Source: Oscillospiraceae bacterium (GTDB taxonomy: Bacteria > Bacillota > Clostridia > Oscillospirales > Ruminococcaceae). From it: a stretch of 33,875 bases of DNA. The notes under the pieces were generated by a model. That model made no database searches. It had not been told where the DNA came from and saw nothing but the letters and a program-made list of their open reading frames with translations. Below are positions 8,045-16,222 of the stretch, one piece after another. The stretch lies in NCBI GenBank assembly GCA_017532085.1, contig JAFXJT010000023.1:1-33875 (forward strand). Reading direction: 5' to 3'. The translations under genes and the position numbers were made by a program. The first letter of the stretch is position 1. Each line of letters opens with the position of its first letter.

Positions 8045-8150
8045 GTGTTTCACCTCTTTAAGTAATATTCACCGATAAACCCAGAAAGAAGGTAGGTGAA
8101 TCTCCCTGCACACGGCATATGGGCAGATCCTTCACTCCGAGTAAACGGTC
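8045..8150 (-). promoter_or_regulatory. rpsO leader, possible S15 autoregulatory RNA
   Basis: The roughly 105-nt untranslated leader contains a 7-bp stem, ATTCACC (8101-8095) with GGTGAAT (8073-8067), ending a short distance before the ribosome-binding site. Many S15 mRNAs have leaders that bind S15; whether this one folds into a known type needs a covariance model. Confidence 0.4.
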
Positions 8151-8156
8151 TTTAGT

Positions 8157-8162
8157 ATTATA
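8157..8162 (-). promoter_or_regulatory. -10 element of the rpsO promoter
   Basis: Minus-strand TATAAT preceded by TGG forms an extended -10 (TGGTATAAT). The -35 is weak (TGTTAT at 17-bp spacing). It fires away from the divergent nadB promoter at 8300-8328. Confidence 0.6.
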
Positions 8163-8205
8163 CCATATACAGGCAGACAATAACATGAATTTATAGTGAA
8201 TATTT

Positions 8206-8226
8206 TATGAACATTCTATGAACATT
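8206..8226 (+). repeat. Tandem 10-bp direct repeat in the rpsO/nadB divergent region
   Basis: TATGAACATT occurs twice with one base between, an 11-bp period that puts both copies on the same helix face. It lies between the rpsO and nadB promoters. The 323-bp rpsO-nadB interval otherwise holds only the two promoters and the rpsO leader. Confidence 0.5.
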
Positions 8227-8299
8227 GAGGCGAATTCCGACGTTATTCGACATATTTCCTTTGAATTTGCGAAGATTCGAAAAGATTCTGAAAAACACG

Positions 8300-8328
8300 T
8301 GACAAATTCCCTAAAGTATGGTACAATA
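8300..8328 (+). promoter_or_regulatory. Promoter of nadB-nadC
   Basis: GTGACA (8300-8305), 17-bp spacer, TACAAT (8323-8328), with TGG before the -10. It is 40 bp upstream of the nadB start. I see no convincing NAD-repressor operator. Confidence 0.65.
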
Positions 8329-8367
8329 AAAGGGAATACAATGCAAATCGGAAGGAGATTTCGATCC

Positions 8368-9828
8368 ATGCTGAATTTGGACAAAAATTATGATGTGGTG
8401 ATTGCCGGTGCCGGTGCTGCCGGTCTTTATGCAGCACTGCATCTTCCGCCGACACTCCGTGTTCTGGTGCTGGCAAAACGAGAAGCCACTTTATGTAATT
8501 CTGCGCTTGCACAGGGCGGTATTGCCGGTGTCTGGAATGCACCCGATGATAACACCGAGCTGCATGCCAATGATACCCGTATTGCAGGAGCCTTTACCAA
8601 CAATCCCGAAACTCTGCATATTCTGGTAACAGAAGCAGCCAGAGATATCGAACAGCTGGTTGCTTATGGAGTAGATTTCGATCGCAATGAAACCGGCGAC
8701 TATGATCGCACATTGGAAGGCGGTCATTGCCGCAGAAGAATTTTCCATTACCGCGATTCCACAGGCGCAGAGATTCTGCGCGGACTGCTGGCTGCTACGG
8801 CTATGCTGCCCAACGTTACATTGGCAGAGCATACCATTATGAGCAGAACCATCCAGACCGAAACCGGTTTTTCCTGTGAACTGCTTCATGATAATACCTT
8901 TTCCGTAGTGAATTGTCATTTTCTGATTATGGCAACAGGCGGCATCGGACGCGTATATGAATACACCACCAACTCAGCCATTGCAACCGGCGACGGAATC
9001 CGCATTGCCTATGAGCTGGGAGCCCGCATCAAGAACCTGAATCTGATTCAGTTTCATCCCACAGCCTTTAACAACAAAAATACCAGAGAATGCTTTTTGA
9101 TCTCCGAAGCAGTACGTGGTGAAGGTGCCTATCTGCTCAATCCGCATCGTGAGCGTTTCATGCATCGATATGACGATCGTTTGGAGCTTGCTCCCCGTGA
9201 TGTGGTGTCGCACGCAATCATTCTGGAAAGCCGCCGCACGGGATCTCAGGATTTTTGGCTTGATATTTCTCACAAAGATCCCGAGGAAGTCCACAATCGT
9301 TTCCCCAAGATTCACAGCAAGCTTCTGGAACAAGGCTATGACCTGACCAAGGAACCTGTGCCGATTTTCCCCTGTCAGCATTATCTGATGGGCGGCATCA
9401 ATGTCAATGCCAATGCCCAAACCCGCATCGATCGTCTTTATGCCTGTGGTGAATGCGCCCATACCGGTGTGCACGGCAACAATCGTCTTGCCAGCAACAG
9501 TTTATTGGAAGCGTTGGTGTTCTCTCGTCGTGCTGCCGAAGAAATCGCCCGGGAAGCATTGGATATCAATCCTCGCTTTGTACAGGGTACCTTCAAGCCG
9601 GTTACTGCAACCGAGCCAATCCCCCATGGCATTCGCACTGAGCTTCGTAAAATCTTACAGGAAACCTATTTCGTGATTCCCAATACAGATCGAATTCAAG
9701 CCGCCTATGATCGAATTACCGAGCTGATCCAGTTGATTGCCTGTGAAGATTGGCGTCTGGATCGTGATTACTTAGAGGCACGTTCTCAAGCAACGGTTGC
9801 CTATCTGATTCTGGAGGAATTATTATGA
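8368..9828 (+). CDS. nadB: L-aspartate oxidase
   Basis: 486 residues from ATG 8368, chosen because GAAGGAG lies about 10 bases upstream and MLNLDKNYDVVIAGAGAAGL starts like the family; the frame is open further upstream into the promoter. It oxidises L-aspartate to iminoaspartate, the first step of de novo NAD synthesis. Evidence: FAD-binding GAGAAG (about 14-19), SALAQGGIAG, the HCRRRIFHYRDSTGAEILRG region, HPTAF, RGEGAYLLN, HYLMGGINV and ACGECAHTGVHGNNRLASNS. The stop codon overlaps the nadC start (ATGA), so translation is probably coupled. Quinolinate synthase (nadA) is not in the window. Confidence 0.95.
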   Translation: MLNLDKNYDVVIAGAGAAGLYAALHLPPTLRVLVLAKREATLCNSALAQGGIAGVWNAPDDNTELHANDTRIAGAFTNNPETLHILVTEAARDIEQLVAYGVDFDRNETGDYDRTLEGGHCRRRIFHYRDSTGAEILRGLLAATAMLPNVTLAEHTIMSRTIQTETGFSCELLHDNTFSVVNCHFLIMATGGIGRVYEYTTNSAIATGDGIRIAYELGARIKNLNLIQFHPTAFNNKNTRECFLISEAVRGEGAYLLNPHRERFMHRYDDRLELAPRDVVSHAIILESRRTGSQDFWLDISHKDPEEVHNRFPKIHSKLLEQGYDLTKEPVPIFPCQHYLMGGINVNANAQTRIDRLYACGECAHTGVHGNNRLASNSLLEALVFSRRAAEEIAREALDINPRFVQGTFKPVTATEPIPHGIRTELRKILQETYFVIPNTDRIQAAYDRITELIQLIACEDWRLDRDYLEARSQATVAYLILEELL

Positions 9829-10673
9829 TGCAGCTTCTGCCTTGTTATGTTGATGAACTGATTCGCAATGCACTGATGGAGGACATCACCGGCATTGATA
9901 TTACCTCCGATTTCCTGCTTTCCCCCGATGACTGCTCCGATGCGTATTTGGTCGCAAAGGACAGCGGTATCCTTTGCGGCATGGATATTGCTGCACGTGT
10001 TTTTGCACTGGTAGGCGAAGGGGTAACCTTCACGCCCAAAATGCAGGATGGTGCTCGTATTGAAAAGGGCGATCTCTTGGCCGAGATGCATGGCAACACC
10101 CGTACTTTACTGAAGGGTGAACGCACAGCATTGAATCTATTGCAGCATCTTTCCGGCATTGCTACCGAAACCGCACGCTGTGTTGCACTGGTCGAAGGCA
10201 CCAATGCTTCGATTGCCGATACCAGAAAGACCGCTCCCGGTCTGCGTGCTCTGCAAAAATATGCAGTAAGAGTTGGCGGCGGCAAGAATCACCGCTTCAA
10301 TCTTTCGGATGGTGCTATGCTGAAGGATAATCACATCGATGCCTGCGGCGGAATCACACCGGCTATTACACAGCTGAGAAAGCACGTAGGGCATATGGTA
10401 CGAATCGAAGTAGAAGTGCGGACATTGGAGGAACTCAAAGAGGCACTGTCTGCCGGTGCGGATATCATTATGCTGGATAATATGGATTGCAATACCATGC
10501 GCGAGGCAGTGGCAATCACCAACGGCAAAGCCTTGCTGGAGGCTTCCGGCGGCATTACGCATGACACATTACGTGCCGTTGCCCAGACCGGTGTCAATAT
10601 TATTTCCATCGGTGCCTTGACCCATAGCGTAAAAGCCTTTGATATTTCAATGAAATTCCATCCGAAAAAATAA
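9825..10673 (+). CDS. nadC: Nicotinate-nucleotide pyrophosphorylase (quinolinate phosphoribosyltransferase)
   Basis: 282 residues. It converts quinolinate and PRPP to nicotinate mononucleotide, CO2 and PPi. Typical motifs are LMEDITGIDITSDFLL near the start, LKGERTALNLLQHLSGIAT, the phosphate-binding ADTRKTAPGLRALQKYAVRV stretch, GGGKNHRFNLSDGAMLKDNH, IEVEVRTLEEL, IMLDNM and LEASGGI. The start codon overlaps the nadB stop by four bases; a second ATG follows directly at 9828. It consumes the PRPP that the synthetase at 28681-29835 would make, although that gene is far away. Confidence 0.96.
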   Translation: MMQLLPCYVDELIRNALMEDITGIDITSDFLLSPDDCSDAYLVAKDSGILCGMDIAARVFALVGEGVTFTPKMQDGARIEKGDLLAEMHGNTRTLLKGERTALNLLQHLSGIATETARCVALVEGTNASIADTRKTAPGLRALQKYAVRVGGGKNHRFNLSDGAMLKDNHIDACGGITPAITQLRKHVGHMVRIEVEVRTLEELKEALSAGADIIMLDNMDCNTMREAVAITNGKALLEASGGITHDTLRAVAQTGVNIISIGALTHSVKAFDISMKFHPKK

Positions 10674-10695
10674 TGACAAAGCCCGGAGGTTGCCT

Positions 10696-11982
10696 ATGCG
10701 TATTGCAAAACGCATTCTTACACTGCTTTGTGCCTGCGGTATGCTGCTCCCATATACAGGATGCAGGCAAAACAGCAGCAGCCATGTTACGACAAATCAG
10801 ATGGAATCTGCAGTATCCTCCGCCATCGTCACAGAGCCATCCTGGACTCCCGCAGATCCTACCCTAAATCTGCCTTCGCTTCAGCTTGGCTATACGACTG
10901 AAGAAATGTGCAAGCGTGCGATGATAAATACAGGCAATCAAGCACGACTTGCCAATGTAATGAAAAAAGCTGCCGACAACAAAAAAGTCACAATCGGCTG
11001 TATCGGCGGTTCTATCACACAGGGTTCCGGTGCCGCCTCCTCTAGTGAAAACTATGCGTTTTATCATGTGAGCTGGTGGGTAAAGCAATTCCCTCAAAAT
11101 GCAGCTCTGAACTTTGTCAATGCAGGCATCGGTGCGACAGGCAGCTATATTGGCGTGCATCGTGCAGCAGAGGATCTGCTTTCACAAAAACCGGATGTGG
11201 TTGTAGTGGAGTTCTCTGTGAATGATACCGATGCGGCATTCAATTACAAAACCTACGACAGTCTGATACGAAAAATACTCCAGGCAGACAATCAACCGGC
11301 TGTGATCTTACTGTTCATGTGTCAGGAGAATAACACCACCTTGGCAAAAACGCATATGCAAATCGGTGAAGCATATGATCTTCCCATGATCAGCTATCAG
11401 AATGCTGTGATGCCTGAAATTGAGAAGAACACTTTCCTTTGGAGTGATATTGCCGTTGATCATATCCACCCCAATTCCAACGGTCACGGCATCATCGGAG
11501 AGCTGCTCTGGAACTACTATAATTCTGTCTATGCGCAGCTCGATACCATTGATACAACTCTGCTCACCTTTGACACAGAATCCCCTACCGGCGATCTGTA
11601 TGCCGATGCAGAGCTGCTCAATGCCAGCGAAATCATGCCGATTGCCAACACCGGATTTCAAAATCAAACAGTCATGTATCAATTCCCCGATAACTGGGTA
11701 GCGAATACTGAAGGAGCCAGTCTTACATTTGAAGTAGAAGCTCGTAATATCGGTATTCTATATCAGCGGACCATCCATGGCAAAAGCGGTCAATATGAGG
11801 TATATGTAGACGGTACTTTAACCAAAACGCTGGATGGAGATTTCAAAGGCGGTTGGGGCGATTATGCGGAAGCAACCGAAGTATTTGCCTCAGACAAAAA
11901 AACCAAACACAAAATTGAAATCAAAGGAAAAGAAGGCAGCACCGCTTATCAATTTGCAGTGCTGGGACTCTTAATCAGCTGA
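10696..11982 (+). CDS. SGNH/GDSL-type lipoprotein hydrolase, probable carbohydrate esterase
   Basis: 428 residues from ATG 10696, preceded by GGAGGT at 5 bases. The N-terminus is a lipoprotein-type signal with a probable lipidated cysteine C23 (LLPYTGC), followed by a Ser/Thr-rich spacer. The catalytic domain (about 95-290) shows block I GCIGGSITQGSGA with nucleophile S106, the oxyanion region NAGIGATGS, block III VVVEFSVND and block V DHIHPNSNGHG with the Asp-His pair. A C-terminal beta-rich domain (about 315-428, FEVEARNIGILYQRTIHGKS) could be a substrate-binding jelly roll. The family cleaves esters, often acetyl or acyl groups on polysaccharides. It lies 22 bp after nadC in the same direction, but has no obvious link to NAD synthesis. 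The substrate cannot be told from sequence. Confidence 0.8.
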   Translation: MRIAKRILTLLCACGMLLPYTGCRQNSSSHVTTNQMESAVSSAIVTEPSWTPADPTLNLPSLQLGYTTEEMCKRAMINTGNQARLANVMKKAADNKKVTIGCIGGSITQGSGAASSSENYAFYHVSWWVKQFPQNAALNFVNAGIGATGSYIGVHRAAEDLLSQKPDVVVVEFSVNDTDAAFNYKTYDSLIRKILQADNQPAVILLFMCQENNTTLAKTHMQIGEAYDLPMISYQNAVMPEIEKNTFLWSDIAVDHIHPNSNGHGIIGELLWNYYNSVYAQLDTIDTTLLTFDTESPTGDLYADAELLNASEIMPIANTGFQNQTVMYQFPDNWVANTEGASLTFEVEARNIGILYQRTIHGKSGQYEVYVDGTLTKTLDGDFKGGWGDYAEATEVFASDKKTKHKIEIKGKEGSTAYQFAVLGLLIS

Positions 11983-11995
11983 GTGCCATATGCAT

Positions 11996-12033
11996 ACAGC
12001 CATCCGTTCTGTTGTATCAGAAGGGATGGCTGT
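11996..12033 (+). terminator. Hairpin after the nadBC-esterase unit
   Basis: ACAGCCATCC and GGATGGCTGT form a 10-bp stem with an 18-nt loop, followed by a pyrimidine-rich but weak T stretch (AGTCTTCTCT). Probable terminator of the plus-strand unit. Confidence 0.55.
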
Positions 12034-12054
12034 AGTCTTCTCTATCTATATAAG

Positions 12055-12086
12055 AAAAACAGGCTGCATGTTTCAGAGTGCAGCCT
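12055..12086 (-). terminator. Intrinsic terminator of the dgt-dnaG-rpoD operon
   Basis: AGGCTGCA (12061-12068) pairs with TGCAGCCT (12079-12086) around a 10-nt loop; on the minus strand it is followed by GTTTTTC. It lies between the convergent esterase and sigma genes and may work in both directions. Confidence 0.8.
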
Positions 12087-12109
12087 ATTTTGATGCAAAG
12101 GATTATGGA

Positions 12110-13195
12110 TTATTCCAGATAGTCTCTTACTTTTTTGCTTCTGCTTGGATGACGAAGCTTTCTGAGTGCCTTGGCTTCAATCTGACTGATACGCTCATGA
12201 GTCACATCAAAAGCCTTTCCGACTTCTTCTAAGGTACGTGCTCTGCCATCATCCAGACCAAATCGCAGCCGAAGCACCATTGCTTCCCGTTCCGTTAATG
12301 TACCCAGCACTTCATTGAGCTGCTCCTTGAGCATCAGATTGGAAGCCGCCTCTGTCGGAGCCGGCGCCTGCTCATCGGGAATAAAGTCTCCCAGATGACT
12401 ATCCTCCTCTTCACCGATGGGTGTTTCCAACGAAACAGGATCTTGTGCAATCCGCATGATCTCACGCACTCTGTCTACGGGCATATCCAGCCGATCCGCA
12501 ATCTCATCCGCAGTCGGATCATGTCCGTTTTCATGAAGCAGCTGACTGGATACCTTTTTGACCTTGGTAATGGTCTCAACCATATGCACGGGAATGCGAA
12601 TGGTACGAGCCTGATCCGCAATCGCACGGGTGATCGCTTGTCTGATCCACCAAGTAGCATAGGTAGAAAACTTAAATCCTTTTGTATAGTCAAATTTTTC
12701 TACCGCTTTGATCAGACCAAGATTGCCCTCCTGAATGAGATCCAGAAACTGCATTCCGCGGCCAACATACTTCTTGGCGATGCTTACCACAAGACGCAAA
12801 TTCGCTTCGGAAAGACGTTTTTTGGCATAAGAGTCCCCTGTCTGAATCCGCTTGGCCAGTTGCGTTTCTTCTTCCGCAGTCAGCAAAGGTACACGGCCGA
12901 TTTCTTTCAGATAGATCTTAACCGGATCATCAATGGCAATGCCTTCCGTAGCAAGCGCCACTTCCAGATCATCGGCAAGATCAGCATCCATACCGATTTT
13001 CAAATCCAAGACATCGATGCTGTAATCATCCACGATTTCAATGTGCAATGCACTGCAAGTATCGTAAAAGCTGTCCATCTGCTCCGAATCGAATTCCAGT
13101 TCTTCAAAGGTATCATTCATTTCCCGCAATGAAATTTTACCATTGGCTTTGGCCATCTCCAGCAATTGATCGTATTTTGTTTTATCGCCGGGCAT
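12110..13195 (-). CDS. Primary-type sigma-70 factor, downstream copy, with altered -35 recognition helix
   Basis: 361 residues from ATG 13195, chosen for AAGGAGGA at 7 bases; an in-frame codon at 13216 has no such site. It has a region 1.1-like segment (about 8-50), region 1.2 ([17 protein letters not shown]), region 2 ([53 protein letters not shown]), region 3 ([16 protein letters not shown]) and region 4. In region 4.2 the recognition helix reads VTHERISQ: H333 and S337 replace the two arginines of the usual VTRERIRQ (E. coli R584 and R588). The tail [13 protein letters not shown] is normal. It lies 74 bp after a second, upstream sigma gene of the same type, a clear tandem duplication. Which copy is the housekeeping factor is uncertain. 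Confidence 0.93.
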   Translation of the reverse strand: MPGDKTKYDQLLEMAKANGKISLREMNDTFEELEFDSEQMDSFYDTCSALHIEIVDDYSIDVLDLKIGMDADLADDLEVALATEGIAIDDPVKIYLKEIGRVPLLTAEEETQLAKRIQTGDSYAKKRLSEANLRLVVSIAKKYVGRGMQFLDLIQEGNLGLIKAVEKFDYTKGFKFSTYATWWIRQAITRAIADQARTIRIPVHMVETITKVKKVSSQLLHENGHDPTADEIADRLDMPVDRVREIMRIAQDPVSLETPIGEEEDSHLGDFIPDEQAPAPTEAASNLMLKEQLNEVLGTLTEREAMVLRLRFGLDDGRARTLEEVGKAFDVTHERISQIEAKALRKLRHPSRSKKVRDYLE

Positions 13196-13269
13196 ATCAC
13201 GTCCTCCTTCACACACGACTGAGTTTTCTTTCTCTCTTTTGATTGATTACGCTGCCTGATATACAACAA

Positions 13270-14352
13270 TCAATTGCAATATCCGCTCAAATATCTGTGA
13301 CGGCGATTCCGCAGCTTACGCATCGCTTTGGCTTCGATCTGACGAATACGCTCTCTGGTCACTTCAAATGCCGCACCGACTTCCTCCAAAGTATGCGTCT
13401 GACCGTCATCCAAACCAAAACGCATCCGCAGAACCAATGCTTCACGCTCGGTTAAGGTGTTCAGAAGATTATCCAATTCTTCCTTCAGAATGCTGTTGGA
13501 TACTGCTTCCACAGGATCAATTGCTTGTTCATCGGGAATAAAATCGCCAAGATGGCTGTCATCCTCTTCGCCAACCGGTGTTTCCAGAGAAACCGGATCA
13601 TATGCAATCCGCATAATCTCACGCACTTTATCCACAGGCATCTCAAGACGTTCAGCAATCTCTTCGGGTGTTGGATCGTGACCATTCTCATGGAGAAGCT
13701 GGCTGGAAATCTTCTTGACCTTTGTGATGGTTTCCACCATGTGCACAGGAATTCGAATGGTGCGGGCCTGATCGGCAATTGCACGAGTGATCGCCTGTCT
13801 GATCCACCAAGTTGCATAGGTTGCAAACTTGAATCCTTTTGTATAATCAAATTTTTCAACAGCCTTGATCAGACCGAGATTGCCTTCCTGTATCAGATCC
13901 AGAAACTGCATTCCTCTGCCCACATAGCGCTTTGCAATACTGACTACCAATCGAAGATTGGCTTCAATCAGACGCTTTTTGGCAAAACTATCTCCTGCCT
14001 TCATTTTTTGGGCAAGCTGTGTTTCCTCCTCTGCTGTCAGAAGCTGCACGTGACCGATCTCTTTGAGATAAATCTTAACGGGATCATCTACGCCAATGCC
14101 TTCTGTGGAAAGCGCAAACTCCAGATCATCCGAAAGATCCGCATCAATTCCCATCTTCAGATCCGCATCATCGGTGCTGTAATCGTCGATGATCTCAATG
14201 TGCATACTGCTGCAGCTATCATAAAAGCTGTCAATCTGCTCAGGATCGAATGCCATACCTTCGAAGGCATCATTCATCTCTCTCAGCGAAATCTTGCCGC
14301 TTTCCTTTGCTTTTTCAAGCAGGCTTTGATACTTGTTCTTTTCATTTGACAT
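13270..14352 (-). CDS. rpoD: Primary-type sigma-70 factor, upstream copy, with divergent C-terminal tail
   Basis: 360 residues from ATG 14352, preceded by AGGAGG at 8 bases. Regions 1.1, 1.2, 2, 3 and 4 are all present, and the protein is closely similar to its downstream neighbour over nearly the whole length. Its recognition helix is the canonical VTRERIRQ, so it is the better candidate for the housekeeping factor, directing RNA polymerase to TTGACA/TATAAT promoters. The end is odd: after EAKAMRKLR it reads [12 protein letters not shown] in place of the usual HPSRS...YLE tail. I checked the other frames and see no simple frameshift that restores the normal ending. The gene follows dnaG by 80 bp, as in the common dgt-dnaG-rpoD order. 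Confidence 0.93.
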   Translation of the reverse strand: MSNEKNKYQSLLEKAKESGKISLREMNDAFEGMAFDPEQIDSFYDSCSSMHIEIIDDYSTDDADLKMGIDADLSDDLEFALSTEGIGVDDPVKIYLKEIGHVQLLTAEEETQLAQKMKAGDSFAKKRLIEANLRLVVSIAKRYVGRGMQFLDLIQEGNLGLIKAVEKFDYTKGFKFATYATWWIRQAITRAIADQARTIRIPVHMVETITKVKKISSQLLHENGHDPTPEEIAERLEMPVDKVREIMRIAYDPVSLETPVGEEDDSHLGDFIPDEQAIDPVEAVSNSILKEELDNLLNTLTEREALVLRMRFGLDDGQTHTLEEVGAAFEVTRERIRQIEAKAMRKLRNRRHRYLSGYCN

Positions 14353-14369
14353 TGCTACATCCTCCTAAA

Positions 14370-14432
14370 ACAGGGTACTCTTATATTTCTATTTTTTATA
14401 CCATACAGAAAGTTTGTGCCGTACCCTTCAGC
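14370..14432 (-). promoter_or_regulatory. Possible internal promoter upstream of the sigma genes
   Basis: The dnaG-rpoD gap contains, on the minus strand, TGGTATAAA, an extended -10 without a clear -35, flanked by the 6-bp inverted repeat GGGTAC/GTACCC. It could let the sigma genes be transcribed independently of dnaG. The call is tentative. Confidence 0.35.
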
Positions 14433-16187
14433 TTATCCATTTTTCTGTATTCGCTTCTTCACGAACAGCGCTGCAAAATCCTCATCACTGAGCGAATCCG
14501 CAGGAGCCTGTCCTTTATCGCATGCCTTCAGCACCGCAATCGCATCCAAAACAGAGTTTTCGCCAATATCCACATCGGCATATCTGGCTTCAATTCCTGT
14601 GATTCTTCCCATTTCATCCGGATGGAAGCAATCGGAAAAAATCGACAAGGAAAACTGCTGCATCTGCGGCATACGGTTTAGGTATTCCCGATATACACGC
14701 TGATAAAGCTCTGTGACAAATTGTTCCGGTTGAATGCGTTCCCGAATCACTTCCATATCATCAGGATGCCGGAACAAATAACAAAGGATCAGTTCCTCTG
14801 CCTTTGCTTCCTTCCGATGGGAAACTGCCTGCGGATTCACAGAATCCTGCATCAGCGGCAGTGAGGTAATTGCCTGCCACGACTGCTTCTTCTCACGAGA
14901 CCGCCGTTTTGCAATCTCACGATTCACCTGTGCAGTCAAGAGCTGCGCATCCACCTCCTGCTCCTTGGCAAGATTGGAAATATAGATCGAGCGCTGCATC
15001 TCATTTTCAATGGAAGCCAAAACAGATATGGCTTTCTCAATCAAAGTCACTTTTCCGTCAACAGCCTCCGGATCCAGGCCATCCTTACAGCGTTCCAGTG
15101 CATATTGCACTGCATCATCCGCCTCTTCCAGCAGCAGTCGGAACCGTCCGGCACCAAACTTCTTGATATATTCATCGGGATCCTTTGCATCGTGGAGCCT
15201 GAGTATTTTCGGCTGAATCCCCACAGCACGCAAAAGATTCACCGCCTTGATGGTGGCATTCTGTCCTGCGGTATCGCTGTCATAGGCAATCACAACCTCT
15301 TCGGCATATTGCCGCATCAGCCGACATTGATCGGCCGTCAGAGCCGTACCGAGAGAAGCAACGACATTATCGAAACCCGCTTGATGAATTGCTATGACAT
15401 CCATATAGCCTTCTGCAAGAATCAAGCGCTTGGACTGGGATTTTTTCGCAAACTGCATGGAAAACAGATTTCTTCCCTTTTTGAACACCGGTGTGTCGGA
15501 GGAATTAAGATATTTTGGCTGACCATTGGGATCAATGGTACGTCCGCCAAAAGCGATCACGCTGCCTCTGAGATCAAATATCGGAAAGATCACACGATCT
15601 CGGAACCGATCAAAAAGCGTTCCTTTCTGTGATCGGCTGCATAAATTGGAGGCAATCAGCTCATCCTCAGTATAGCCCAGCGCCTTCATGGCACGCAGCA
15701 GACCATCCCATTCACCGCCTGCAAAACCCAGACCGTATTTTTTGATAATCTTCGGATCCAAGTTTCGTTGTGCCAGATACTGCAAGCCACGCTTATCGGA
15801 TCCGCATAATTGTTTGTAATAATACTGTGCTGCATTCCGATTTAATTCCAGCAGCCGGGTACGGCGTTTGCTTTCACCATTATCACGCTCCTCAGTTGGC
15901 ACAGACAGTCCTGCGTTTTGTGCCAAAGTCTGAACAGCATCCATATATCCCAGACCTTCGATCTTCATCAGAAATGTGATGACATCTCCACCGGCGTGGC
16001 AGCCGAAGCAATAGAAATGCGGATCCTGTGTTCCGGCATAAACCACACAAGATGGCGTTTTCTCAGAGTGAAACGGACACTGACATTTCAGCAGCGAGCC
16101 TGCACGCACAAGCTGTACATAGCGTCCCATGACGGTTTCAATTGGATTCGCCTGCTTGAGCTGGTATAAAAATTCCTGTGGCAGCAT
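14433..16187 (-). CDS. dnaG: DNA primase
   Basis: 584 residues, a normal bacterial length. It makes RNA primers at the replication fork and binds the replicative helicase through its C-terminus. The N-terminal zinc-binding domain has C37, H40, C60 and C63 (CQCPFH and FYCFGC). The catalytic core contains KYGLGFAGGEWDGL, FPIFDLRGSVIAFGGRTID and KKGRNLFSMQFAKK, and a TOPRIM fold starts at LILAEGYMDVIAI (about 260) with VIAYDSDTAGQ supplying metal ligands. AAAGGAGGG precedes the ATG by about 10 bases. It follows the dgt-like gene by 35 bp and precedes the two sigma genes, so all four probably share a transcript. Confidence 0.97.
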   Translation of the reverse strand: MLPQEFLYQLKQANPIETVMGRYVQLVRAGSLLKCQCPFHSEKTPSCVVYAGTQDPHFYCFGCHAGGDVITFLMKIEGLGYMDAVQTLAQNAGLSVPTEERDNGESKRRTRLLELNRNAAQYYYKQLCGSDKRGLQYLAQRNLDPKIIKKYGLGFAGGEWDGLLRAMKALGYTEDELIASNLCSRSQKGTLFDRFRDRVIFPIFDLRGSVIAFGGRTIDPNGQPKYLNSSDTPVFKKGRNLFSMQFAKKSQSKRLILAEGYMDVIAIHQAGFDNVVASLGTALTADQCRLMRQYAEEVVIAYDSDTAGQNATIKAVNLLRAVGIQPKILRLHDAKDPDEYIKKFGAGRFRLLLEEADDAVQYALERCKDGLDPEAVDGKVTLIEKAISVLASIENEMQRSIYISNLAKEQEVDAQLLTAQVNREIAKRRSREKKQSWQAITSLPLMQDSVNPQAVSHRKEAKAEELILCYLFRHPDDMEVIRERIQPEQFVTELYQRVYREYLNRMPQMQQFSLSIFSDCFHPDEMGRITGIEARYADVDIGENSVLDAIAVLKACDKGQAPADSLSDEDFAALFVKKRIQKNG

Positions 16188-16222
16188 CCTGATTCACCCT
16201 CCTTTCATCAGCGGATCAAGCG

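Noticed and set aside
8229-8300. NAD-repressor (NiaR/NrtR-type) operator before nadB
   Set aside because: Several short AT-rich repeats with ATTCGA are present, but none matches an operator I can name.
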